Positions 1 through 6,648 of a DNA stretch of 6,648 bases are shown piece after piece; within the stretch, counting starts at the first letter, position 1, and every line of letters begins with the position of its first letter. The notes under the pieces were generated by a model. It ran no database searches. It saw only the letters and a program-made list of their open reading frames with translations, and was not told the origin of the DNA. The stretch lies in contig JANXOQ010000056.1 of assembly GCA_025357775.1 (NCBI GenBank), forward strand, positions 1 to 6,648, written 5' to 3'. The position numbers were made by a program, and so were the translations under genes. This DNA comes from Ferruginibacter sp. (GTDB lineage: Bacteria > Bacteroidota > Bacteroidia > Chitinophagales > Chitinophagaceae).

Positions 1-243
1 AAAAGAGCAGCCATAGAACCAAATATTGGTCATATAAAAAGTGATCATAGAATGAACAGAAATTTTTTAAAGAGAAAAGTAGGAGATGATATTAATTTAA
101 TGCTTGCTGCCGCAGCTTTAAATTTTAAACGAGTCATGAACCTCTGGAAGAAAGAGGCAAAACACAGTTGGCAACTTATCAATAATTTTATTGTAAATAT
201 TTATTTGGAGTTTTATGTGCAAAAATTAAAAAGTATTTTTTGA
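1..243 (+). mobile_element. C-terminal fragment of IS5-family DDE transposase (cut by window edge)
   Basis: Reading frame 1 is open from the first base to a TGA at 241-243 and gives 80 residues, so the gene starts outside the window. The second residue is Arg, followed after three residues by Glu-6 and after six more by Lys-13. This is the R(3)E(6)K part of the Y(2)R(3)E(6)K signature around the third catalytic acid of IS4/IS5-type DDE transposases. The sequence around it (AIEPNIGHIKSDHRM, then a GDDINLMLAAAALNFKR stretch) matches the usual end of IS5-family transposases, which cut and rejoin DNA at the element's ends. An internal ATG at 52 would only give a 63-residue piece lacking the catalytic Glu, so it is not taken as the start. 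The catalytic Asp residues lie outside the window, so whether the element is intact cannot be judged. It converges on the DUF1501 gene ending at 447. Confidence 0.85.
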
Positions 244-270
244 GGACTAGGTACTTAAAATATCTAGTCC
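244..270. terminator. Stem-loop directly after the transposase stop codon
   Basis: GGACTAGGTA (244-253) pairs with TATCTAGTCC (261-270) across a 7-nt loop. This gives ten pairs, one of them G-T, and the outer seven are a perfect inverted repeat. It begins at the base after the TGA. There is no clear T-run on either strand after the stem, so it is not a textbook intrinsic terminator. It may be a weak or bidirectional terminator between the convergent transposase and DUF1501 genes, or part of the insertion sequence's right end. The structure is seen; the role is inferred. The rest of the gap, 271-446, shows no gene. It has only an imperfect 10-bp tandem repeat at 331-350 (ACTTAGTATT then ACTTAGTAGT). 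Confidence 0.4.
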
Positions 271-446
271 ACTAAAACCAAGGCAATGGTATGATAGTCT
301 TTTCTCATTTATTGAAAATACAAAATTACCACTTAGTATTACTTAGTAGTTCTACTGCAAAATTTTGGTTTAACAGGTTTCGCTTATATTAAAGTCTTAT
401 TTTTTGAAATACACAATATGTTGCAGAGCAAATTATAGTTACCTCA

Positions 447-2294
447 TTATTCAAAAATAATTTTCTCATTTACCACATTGCCTGCATAGCGTATATTTAA
501 AATATACAAAGTGCGTACATCAAAATGTTGTGGTACTTTAAATGTGAATACTCTGTTACCACGTGGGTTTACTTGATTATAGTATAATTTTTCTCCCAAA
601 GTACCAATAATGGTGATGGTTACATCTTCATTTACTGCCGTAAAAAATTCAATATTTATTGTATAATTTGTAACGGGGTTTGGATAAACACTTAATCCTT
701 GTTTGGTTATATTTTTAAGTATTGCCACTTTAGAATAAGACAGTTCTCCTTGTTTTGAAATTGCTTTGATACGGTAATACACTTCGCTAGCATTTATACG
801 ATTATCTTTAAAAGTATAGCGCTCCTTACTATTACTTGAAACATTTGGTTTTGTTATTACAGTCAAAAAATTTGTACCATTTGTAGAACGCTCTACTATA
901 AACCTATCATAACTGTCATTTTCAAATACTTCAAAATCAAGTACAGCATAATCGTTTTCCCATCTTGCTAATAACTCAGTACCCGTTATTGGCAAAACTG
1001 CGGCATTAAAAATACCAATTGTATTAAATGTACCTCCTAATATTGCTTGTGTTTCAGCTGCCGTCATACACATCCACTTTTGCATAAGAGTACTATAAAG
1101 CTGCCTAAAATCATACTGCATTGGCACTTGTGTATTACCATTTGTAACGGCTGGTATTATAGGAGATGTACCAATTATACCGCTTTGTACTGCATCCCCA
1201 AAGAAAATAATTGGTGCGCCAGAGCCATGGTCAGTTCCATCACTTGCATTACTTATTACCCTTCTACCAAATTCACTAAAGGTCATACCCGTTACTTTGT
1301 TAGATTTACCCATTAAAGTAATATCATTTTGAAAAGCTGCTATTGCAACGGATAGTTTAGATAAATTAGTTGCGTGATTACCAGTTGTATGATCTGAAGG
1401 TACTACCTGATTTTCGTGGGTATCGTAACCGGCATCACTTTGATTTACTATGTACACAGGTGTAGTAAGCCCGCCACCAATAAGCCTTGCAACTACTTTT
1501 AGCTGCGCAGCCAAATTATTAGAAGTAGTTGGGTACATTGTTGATAATGTATTTTGTGCATTATAAGCTGTAGAAATTTTGCTTGCATACACGTTACTTT
1601 GGTCTCTCATTTGTCGCATAAATGTAAGTTCTGTACCGTAGTCACTTATTGGTGCAGGGTCTTGAATATTTGAAGCTACATTTATAAGTGAGGTAGGGTT
1701 TGGCGCATTATACCCAAAGTTTACATCGGTACCAAGCAGTGATAATGGTAATGAACCACCAATTTGTATAGACATTGGGTCTGGGTTGGTAGCATTAGGA
1801 AAACCAGTAGGGTAGTTTGGAAAAGTTGTTTCTAACTGACGACCCACCCAGCCAGTAGTTGCACTTGGGTTGGTAGTGCCAGAAAACCAAATATTTTGTG
1901 CAAAGAAATGACTAAAATTTGGATTTGGATATGTAACGCCTTGTACTATATTGATTTTACCATCTACAAACATATTTTTTATGCCTGTCATGCTGGGATG
2001 TAAGGCAGTAGTAGGAGTTAGTGTAGTAGCAGCAAGCGAGGCTTGAGGTAAAATTACATCAGGCCTTGCAGCGGTAAGGTTAGTGTATTGGTCAATTGGA
2101 ATAATCATATTTAAACCATCATTTCCTCCATTCATTTGTATAATTACTAATACTTTACCACAGCTAGCATTTGAAGTTGCAAGTGCATGCAAAAAAGGAC
2201 TTAGCATTCCATCTTCTGCAAATACTGGTATACCAGTAAGCATAATTGGCACTGAAAGCAATGCACTATTTCCTAAGAATTTTCTACGATTCAT
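447..2294 (-). CDS. DUF1501 family protein with Tat-like signal and T9SS type A sorting domain (copy 1)
   Basis: This 615-residue protein is predicted to be exported. Residues 1-26 form a twin-arginine-like signal (NRRKFLG at 2-8, a moderately hydrophobic stretch, cleavage likely after VFA at 24-26). The DUF1501 domain, placed in the alkaline phosphatase/sulfatase-like superfamily, spans about 45-435. Its hallmarks are NGGND (55-59), LHP (98-100), YPNPNFSHF (122-130), YDTHENQ (290-296), SEFGRR (340-345) and GTDHGSGAP (353-361). The Asp and His residues in these motifs are the likely metal ligands. A fibronectin-III-like domain follows (about 440-527, with IVERSTNG and YYRIKAIS). The T9SS type A sorting domain starts at VYPNPV (536-541) and ends in KIIFE. 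The gene starts 22 bp after the DUF1800 stop and is probably the second gene of that operon. The ATG is supported by the signal peptide and by the identical start of the paralogue at 6432. Substrate and reaction are unknown. Confidence 0.93.
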   Translation of the reverse strand: MNRRKFLGNSALLSVPIMLTGIPVFAEDGMLSPFLHALATSNASCGKVLVIIQMNGGNDGLNMIIPIDQYTNLTAARPDVILPQASLAATTLTPTTALHPSMTGIKNMFVDGKINIVQGVTYPNPNFSHFFAQNIWFSGTTNPSATTGWVGRQLETTFPNYPTGFPNATNPDPMSIQIGGSLPLSLLGTDVNFGYNAPNPTSLINVASNIQDPAPISDYGTELTFMRQMRDQSNVYASKISTAYNAQNTLSTMYPTTSNNLAAQLKVVARLIGGGLTTPVYIVNQSDAGYDTHENQVVPSDHTTGNHATNLSKLSVAIAAFQNDITLMGKSNKVTGMTFSEFGRRVISNASDGTDHGSGAPIIFFGDAVQSGIIGTSPIIPAVTNGNTQVPMQYDFRQLYSTLMQKWMCMTAAETQAILGGTFNTIGIFNAAVLPITGTELLARWENDYAVLDFEVFENDSYDRFIVERSTNGTNFLTVITKPNVSSNSKERYTFKDNRINASEVYYRIKAISKQGELSYSKVAILKNITKQGLSVYPNPVTNYTINIEFFTAVNEDVTITIIGTLGEKLYYNQVNPRGNRVFTFKVPQHFDVRTLYILNIRYAGNVVNEKIIFE

Positions 2295-2316
2295 AAAATT
2301 ATTGTTTAGGGTGGTA

Positions 2317-4239
2317 TTACATTAATTGAAATTCTGCTAGTTGTAAAAGTGCAGTCATCAGCCCTTTTAGCTTTGTATTTACATAGCCAGTATTAGTAGC
2401 ATTTGGATTTGCAATATATGTATTCCAAAGGTTTGACCAATAGGCATCCGTTACCTGCCCAGCTAATAACTCTTGTACTTTTACCTGTGTTTTATAAGCA
2501 ACCGGTATGTCTACCGCAAATAAATGCTTTATTACTTCGTTTATCAATACATTTGGATCACTCATATTTACAGCAGGCATTACACCTACAGCACTTTGAA
2601 ATTGTTTTACAAACGCAATAAGGTCTATTTTTAAATTTAAACCAGACTCATAAGGAGTATAACCATTTAAAAGTGATGTTATTAAAGTAGCTCTTTTCTG
2701 TATACTTTCAGAGTTTATCCAATTTTGATAGTAGGTAGGCTCTTGGTAATATGCCTTCCAACCAGCAACATTTGGTGGGTTGCCAAATCCTTGCCCTAAG
2801 CTATCATTAGAAAATTCTTGTAAAAACCTCCAAACAAAATATTGTTTATCTAAACCAGCAGAAGTATTGGAATTTATATTTAAACTTCTAACCATACCAG
2901 CAATAAAATCAATTGGGCTTTTTATCATTACACCTTTATTGGCAGCATCAAAAAAATGTTCACTTTTAAAAAGTGTTTTTACTACAGGTTCCATTTCCCA
3001 ATTATTACTAACAAGTAATGCTGCAAGAGGCACTATAACATTTGTTTCTACATTGCTGTCAATATCATAATACACAAAAAAGCGGTAAAGCCTTCTACAA
3101 ATATATTTTGCAATGGCAGTAGCTTGTTGGGTAAATAACATATTAAAGAAAATATCAAATTCATTAGCACCAGCAGCCCCAACTTGATTATTGATAACAG
3201 TATTGCCAAAAAAAGAAGAGAATGTTTTATTTGTTTGATTGTGTCTACTACTATTAAAACCTGGTGCAAAAGGGTATGTACCTATAAAGCTTGGTACACG
3301 CCAGCCAGATAATACCTTTGATGCAGCAATAATATCTGGCTCAGTATAATTTTGTGTAGGCACTTTACCCATTGTAAATAATTCCATTAGCTCTCTTGCA
3401 AAATTTTCATTTGGTGCTGCTGCTGTGCTATATTGATTGCTTAGATAAACCAACATTGCAGGTGTTTTTGCAATGGCTTTTATTAGTGTTTTAAAATTTC
3501 CAAGGCAATTTGTTCTTAGCAATTTCATATAATCGCTTATAAAAGTGCCACAGTTTTGCTCAGAATTTTCTAAAGACTCGAAACCAATGGGTATAAAATG
3601 ATACCAAAATTGTTGCATTTTTTCTCTAATACTGGTAGCATCATTTATACAAACGCCCCATTGCCAAAATTCTAAACTAGTTCTTCTAGAAAAATGTGGT
3701 CCAAATGGAGGGTAACCAATTATGTTAGTTGTTGTCCAGTCTGCACCTTGTGGCACTCCGCCAGTTACGTACGGGTTATATATTGTACCATCACCATCAC
3801 CAGTACCAAGGGTATCAGGGTAGTTAACGGTATTGTAATACAAAGGAGTAGGGGTAGGAGATATTGGGGTAGCAGTAAAATTAAACATAGCATCTACAGC
3901 TGCTGATGGTGTCAGTGCAAGTAATGCTGTTACATCAGTTTTTTTTACACCAAAACTTGCTCTTCGTAGTAATTGGGTAGCTTCCCAAATTGTCCAAGCC
4001 CCTGTATATGGGGCTAGCCCACTATTTACGGTGCCTACACGTGCAGCAAAACTACCATCTATATTTGGCACACCCATTTGAGTGCTATATTGTCGAATAC
4101 CTAAGTTTTTTCTTGAATACTTTTCAAACAAAGGATCTGTTTGTTCATTTACTGCATCTACATTTTCAACTACATCAGATTTCTTTATCCCCATCATTTT
4201 TTTAAAGAAATCTTTACGTTGCAAAAGTTGGTCTCCCAT
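2317..4239 (-). CDS. DUF1800 family protein, complete (copy 1)
   Basis: This 640-residue protein has the DUF1800 landmarks in order: LLRRASFG (90-97), REKMQQFWYHF (205-215), the PNENFARELMELFTMG block (276-291) followed by the YTEPDIIAASKVLSGWR segment, a KSPIDFIAGMVRSL segment (about 440-453), PPNVAGW (488-494), and the C-terminal LAEFQLM. The family's biochemical role is unknown to me; its genes often sit next to DUF1501 genes, as here. About 86 residues precede the domain. They begin with QRKDFFKKMMG, which loosely recalls a Tat motif but lacks twin arginines and a hydrophobic segment, so no signal peptide is visible. There is also no T9SS tail. An acidic glycine-rich turn (GTGDGDG, 145-151) lies in a low-complexity linker. 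The ATG at 4239 is taken as the start; the Met pair at 15-16 is an alternative. It is probably the first gene of an operon with the DUF1501 gene 22 bp downstream. Confidence 0.92.
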   Translation of the reverse strand: MGDQLLQRKDFFKKMMGIKKSDVVENVDAVNEQTDPLFEKYSRKNLGIRQYSTQMGVPNIDGSFAARVGTVNSGLAPYTGAWTIWEATQLLRRASFGVKKTDVTALLALTPSAAVDAMFNFTATPISPTPTPLYYNTVNYPDTLGTGDGDGTIYNPYVTGGVPQGADWTTTNIIGYPPFGPHFSRRTSLEFWQWGVCINDATSIREKMQQFWYHFIPIGFESLENSEQNCGTFISDYMKLLRTNCLGNFKTLIKAIAKTPAMLVYLSNQYSTAAAPNENFARELMELFTMGKVPTQNYTEPDIIAASKVLSGWRVPSFIGTYPFAPGFNSSRHNQTNKTFSSFFGNTVINNQVGAAGANEFDIFFNMLFTQQATAIAKYICRRLYRFFVYYDIDSNVETNVIVPLAALLVSNNWEMEPVVKTLFKSEHFFDAANKGVMIKSPIDFIAGMVRSLNINSNTSAGLDKQYFVWRFLQEFSNDSLGQGFGNPPNVAGWKAYYQEPTYYQNWINSESIQKRATLITSLLNGYTPYESGLNLKIDLIAFVKQFQSAVGVMPAVNMSDPNVLINEVIKHLFAVDIPVAYKTQVKVQELLAGQVTDAYWSNLWNTYIANPNATNTGYVNTKLKGLMTALLQLAEFQLM

Positions 4240-4271
4240 AAAAAAATTAATTTGGGTTGTAAAAATATTTG

Positions 4272-4317
4272 TTTGAGCAATTAAAATCTTAATGTAATAT
4301 AAAACTTTTTGCTCAAA
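4272..4317. promoter_or_regulatory. Perfect 9-bp inverted repeat upstream of the DUF1800 gene
   Basis: TTTGAGCAA (4272-4280) is an exact inverted copy of TTGCTCAAA (4309-4317), separated by 28 very AT-rich bases. The near arm is 33 bp upstream of the DUF1800 start codon on the minus strand. The arms contain the few G and C bases in an otherwise AT-only stretch, which makes chance less likely. It could be a two-half-site operator or a stem in the 5' untranslated leader. No T-run suggests a terminator. The repeat is seen; its function is inferred. Confidence 0.4.
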
Positions 4318-4408
4318 AGGTTATTAAAGTATAATAAATAATTATGCCAAAATTATTATTATAAAATAAGTATTGGAATTTGGGAATAAGTTTCTAAATA
4401 TTTAAATA

Positions 4409-4440
4409 AATGGTTAACTGTTTTTAAACAATTAACCATT
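4409..4440 (-). terminator. Strong hairpin downstream of DUF1501 copy 2, probable terminator
   Basis: A near-perfect 32-nt palindrome: nine pairs (4409-4417 with 4432-4440), one C/A mismatch, then four more pairs closing a 4-nt loop at 4423-4426. The core is ATGGTTAA facing TTAACCAT. It lies 130 bp past the DUF1501 stop and 170 bp before the next start on the same strand. On the minus strand it is followed by an AT-rich but interrupted T-stretch (TTTAAATATTTAG). This fits a weak intrinsic terminator separating the modules; a palindromic operator is the alternative. GC content of the stem is low for a terminator. Confidence 0.5.
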
Positions 4441-4569
4441 ATAAACGATTGTTTTATAAAATTCTTTCTTCTTTTCTCTTTATTAGTTGGTATTCGCAAT
4501 AATCAATTTCTTTTGGATGGTAGTAGCAACAAACGATATGAATATTTTTAAAACTATTGTTTATAGATT

Positions 4570-6432
4570 TTACTCAAAGACTAATTTCTCATTTACAACA
4601 GTACTTCCAAATTCTACTTTCATAACATATAAGGTATGAACATTAAAATAATCAGGCACTTTAAAAGTTATTACTTTATTGCCATGAGGGTTTATTTGAT
4701 TGTAAAACAGTTTTTCTCCATTTGTACCAATAATGGTTATTGATACATTTTCATAAAGTGGTTTTACAAATTCAATATTTATAGTAAAGTTTATAACAGG
4801 GTTCGGATAAACCCTAATTGATTGTTCAGCCATATTTATAAGCCTTATGATATTTGAAAAAATTGGTGCTACACCAACTTTAGAAATACCTTTTATTCTA
4901 TAAAAAACATCATTTGCCCTTATCCTATCTTCTTTGTAATTGTATACCTCTTGGTCTATACTACTAATATTTGTAATTGTTTTTACAGCATTAAATACTA
5001 TTCCATTTGTAGAACGCTCTATAACAAAAGAATCATAGCTGTAATTTTGAGCTACTTCAAAATGTAGCTTTGCAAAATTCCCATCCCAGTTGGCAGAAAG
5101 TTCTACACCAGTTATAGGCAATATGCCTGTATTAAAAACAGGTACAGTATTATACACACCATTTAATATTGTTTGAGATTGGGTATTTGACATGCAAAAC
5201 CACTGCTTCATTACAGTAGCATATATCTGTCTGTAATCGTATTGCATGGGCACTTGGGTATTTCCATCTGGGTTTAAAGGTAATATTGGCGATGTACCTA
5301 TTACACCTGAATTTACTTTTGTTCCAAAAAATATTATAGGAGCTCCGCTTCCATGGTCAGTGCCTTTACTACTATTTTGTATTACCCTTCTACCAAACTC
5401 ACTATAAGTCATACCAGCTACTTTATCTGCCTTACCCATTAGTGTAATATCATTCATAAAACCTGCAATAGAATCAGACAATATTTTTAAAATATTTGCA
5501 TGGTAACCTGTAGCTGTATTGCCCGCTACTACTTGGTTTTCGTGGGTATCAAAACCAAAGCCATGGTTTACAATATATACCGATGTATTTAAACCACCAC
5601 CAATAAGCCTTGCAACAATTTTAAGTTGGTTGGCTAGGTAATCATTGTTGTAATCGCCATTAGTACCATATTGAGTAGATAGTGTTTGTTGTGCATTATA
5701 TGCTGCAGATATTCTTGCAGTATAAGCATTGCTTTGGTCTTTCATTAGTCTTAAAAAAGTAAGCTCAGTACCATAATCACTTACTGGAGCCGCCGCAGGT
5801 GATGCTGTAGCTACACTTACCAAATAATCTGGGTTTGGCACATTGTATGCCATATTAATATTAGGCCCTTGTAATGATAAGGGCAGTGTGCCACCAATTT
5901 GTATTGCTATAGGGTCTGGCTCTGAGGCATTTGGATAACCATTTGGAAAGCCAGGATAAGAGGTATCAAGTTGCCTGCCAAGCCAGCCTGTATTGCCTGT
6001 GGGGTTTGTATTGGTACCACTAAACCAAATATCTTGCGCTTGAAAATGACTAAAATTTGGATTGGGATATGATACAGCTTGTACAATGCTTACTTTACCT
6101 TCATTATATAAATTTTTAAGAGAACCCATACCAGGATTTAGTCCAGTAGTTGTGTTTCCATTAAGTGTTAATACTTGGTTTGATGGTATCAAAATATCTG
6201 GTCTTGCAACCGCTAATTCAGCACCTCTATCAAAGGGTATTACCATATTAAGCCCATCGTTGCCACCATTTAACTGAATAATTACTAAAACCTTACCACA
6301 GTTTGCAGCAGTTTGTGTTAGTGATTGTAGCAATGGATGCAATGCGCCATCACCAGCAAATACTGGTATACCTTGTAGCATTAATGGAACGGTTAATAAA
6401 GCAGAATTACCTAAAAATTTTCTACGATTCAT
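4570..6432 (-). CDS. DUF1501 family protein with Tat-like signal and T9SS type A sorting domain (copy 2)
   Basis: This 620-residue paralogue of the protein at 447-2294 shares its domain order along the whole length and is roughly 60% identical by eye over the well-aligned blocks. Residues 1-13 are identical in both, covering the NRRKFLG Tat-like motif; cleavage is likely after VFA (24-26). The DUF1501 motifs are NGGND (55-59), YPNPNFSHF (122-130), FDTHENQ (294-300), SEFGRR (344-349) and GTDHGSGAP (357-365). The usual LHP motif reads LNP here (98-100). A fibronectin-III-like domain with VIERSTNG follows, then a T9SS type A sorting domain from VYPNPV (541-546) to KLVFE. The protein is predicted to be exported and then moved to the cell surface by T9SS. 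It starts 30 bp after the stop of an upstream DUF1800 gene and is probably co-transcribed with it. No Shine-Dalgarno is visible, as is usual for Bacteroidota. Substrate unknown. Confidence 0.93.
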   Translation of the reverse strand: MNRRKFLGNSALLTVPLMLQGIPVFAGDGALHPLLQSLTQTAANCGKVLVIIQLNGGNDGLNMVIPFDRGAELAVARPDILIPSNQVLTLNGNTTTGLNPGMGSLKNLYNEGKVSIVQAVSYPNPNFSHFQAQDIWFSGTNTNPTGNTGWLGRQLDTSYPGFPNGYPNASEPDPIAIQIGGTLPLSLQGPNINMAYNVPNPDYLVSVATASPAAAPVSDYGTELTFLRLMKDQSNAYTARISAAYNAQQTLSTQYGTNGDYNNDYLANQLKIVARLIGGGLNTSVYIVNHGFGFDTHENQVVAGNTATGYHANILKILSDSIAGFMNDITLMGKADKVAGMTYSEFGRRVIQNSSKGTDHGSGAPIIFFGTKVNSGVIGTSPILPLNPDGNTQVPMQYDYRQIYATVMKQWFCMSNTQSQTILNGVYNTVPVFNTGILPITGVELSANWDGNFAKLHFEVAQNYSYDSFVIERSTNGIVFNAVKTITNISSIDQEVYNYKEDRIRANDVFYRIKGISKVGVAPIFSNIIRLINMAEQSIRVYPNPVINFTINIEFVKPLYENVSITIIGTNGEKLFYNQINPHGNKVITFKVPDYFNVHTLYVMKVEFGSTVVNEKLVFE

Positions 6433-6462
6433 AATATTTAAATTTGTAAGGTCAATATTTAT

Positions 6463-6648
6463 TTACATTAATTGAAACTCTGCTAACTGTAAAAATGATG
6501 CAAGCAAAGCAGTAAGCCTTGCTGTTACAATATTTTTGTAGCCAATGTCGGTTTGGTTATTATTGTAATTATTCCAAGCATTTGTCCAATAATAATTTGA
6601 TGTTTGCCCGCTCAATAAGTTTTGTATTTTGGTTTCTGTTTTAAACGT
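6463..6648 (-). CDS. DUF1800 family protein, C-terminal 61 residues (copy 2, cut by window edge)
   Basis: The minus-strand frame is open from the right edge to a TAA at 6463-6465. It encodes 61 residues that align with the end of the DUF1800 protein at 2317-4239. Shared elements are the KIQNLLSGQ segment (KVQELLAGQ in the other copy), a YYWTNAWNNY segment (AYWSNLWNTY in the other), a GYKN/GYVN turn, and an identical LQLAEFQLM end. The start and most of the domain lie outside the window, so the conserved DUF1800 core motifs cannot be checked and the family call rests on homology to copy 1. The stop lies 30 bp before the DUF1501 start, matching the gene order of the other module. Confidence 0.88.
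   Translation of the reverse strand, partial: TFKTETKIQNLLSGQTSNYYWTNAWNNYNNNQTDIGYKNIVTARLTALLASFLQLAEFQLM

Larger units (their letters stand above)
4240..4569. other. 330-bp intergenic region between the two DUF1800-DUF1501 modules
   Basis: I see no credible gene on either strand. A 33-codon plus-strand frame from 4538 runs antisense into the DUF1501 end and has no support. The region holds a strong hairpin (4409-4440), a 9-bp inverted repeat with a long spacer (4272-4317), and a 20-bp pyrimidine run on the plus strand (4462-4481). It is the only gap between the minus-strand genes long enough for a promoter, so transcription of the DUF1800 gene at 4239 probably starts here. On the minus strand, a TTTTGG...TATACTTTA stretch (about 4326-4355) is weakly reminiscent of the Bacteroidota -33/-7 pattern, but its spacing is shorter than usual, so no promoter is called. 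Confidence 0.6.
447..6648 (-). repeat. Tandem direct duplication of the DUF1800-DUF1501 module
   Basis: Copy 1 is 4239-447 and copy 2 is 6648 (edge) to 4570, in the same orientation and gene order. Exact nucleotide blocks shared by the copies include 1474-1493 with 5597-5616 (20 nt), 1906-1925 with 6044-6063 (20 nt) and 877-895 with 5003-5021 (19 nt). The last DUF1800 codons and the DUF1501 start region also match closely. The intergenic bases between the paired genes do not align well. The divergence indicates an old duplication, or separate acquisition of related modules, and not a recent copy. Confidence 0.85.

Noticed and set aside
331..350. Two adjacent 10-bp units (ACTTAGTATT and ACTTAGTAGT) as a possible repeat array or IS target duplication
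   Set aside because: There are only two units with one mismatch in AT-rich DNA and no link to an identified IS end; easily chance.
358..367. Palindrome CAAAATTTTG downstream of DUF1501 copy 1 as a terminator
   Set aside because: A 10-bp self-complementary AT-rich word has no room for a loop and is expected often at this base composition.
1047..1316. 89-codon plus-strand open frame inside DUF1501 copy 1
   Set aside because: It is antisense to a well-supported conserved domain, has no recognisable motifs, and has a Cys/His/Thr-rich composition typical of a shadow frame.
2083..2325. 80-codon plus-strand open frame across the DUF1501 start
   Set aside because: It is antisense to the signal peptide and NGGND region, with no family resemblance; a shadow frame.
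3048..3269. 73-codon minus-strand frame inside the DUF1800 gene
   Set aside because: It lies in another frame of the same strand inside a conserved DUF1800 region; its hydrophobic look comes from the AT-rich codons of the real gene.
4538..4639. 33-codon plus-strand frame starting in the intergenic region
   Set aside because: Most of it is antisense to the end of DUF1501 copy 2, and there is no ribosome binding site, promoter or homology to support it.

Overview
The window looks like Bacteroidota DNA, possibly a Chitinophagaceae- or Sphingobacteria-like relative. It is AT-rich, shows no clear Shine-Dalgarno sequences, and encodes proteins that end in type IX secretion (T9SS) type A sorting domains. 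Nothing in the window fixes the genus.

Layout: positions 1-243 (plus strand) hold the C-terminal end of an IS5-type DDE transposase cut by the left edge. A hairpin follows it at once, then a 200-bp gap with no gene. The rest of the window is on the minus strand. In transcription order (right to left) it holds the last 61 codons of a DUF1800 protein (6648-6463), a DUF1501 protein (6432-4570), a 330-bp intergenic region with two inverted repeats, a complete DUF1800 protein (4239-2317), and a second DUF1501 protein (2294-447).

The window is therefore two tandem, same-direction copies of a DUF1800-DUF1501 two-gene module. The spacing inside each module is short (30 and 22 bp), so each pair is probably co-transcribed. 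The 330-bp gap, with a strong hairpin and an inverted repeat near the next start codon, probably separates two transcription units.

Both DUF1501 proteins carry a twin-arginine-like signal peptide, a domain of the alkaline phosphatase/sulfatase-like fold, a fibronectin-III-like linker domain and a C-terminal T9SS domain. They are predicted to be exported and displayed on, or released from, the cell surface. The complete DUF1800 protein has no recognisable signal peptide. The biochemical role of DUF1800/DUF1501 pairs is not known to me; the conserved pairing suggests the two proteins work together. The module type is a known family association. The less ordinary points are the tandem duplication, the Tat-like signal combined with a T9SS tail, the unexplained localisation of DUF1800, and the regulatory-looking repeats between the modules.
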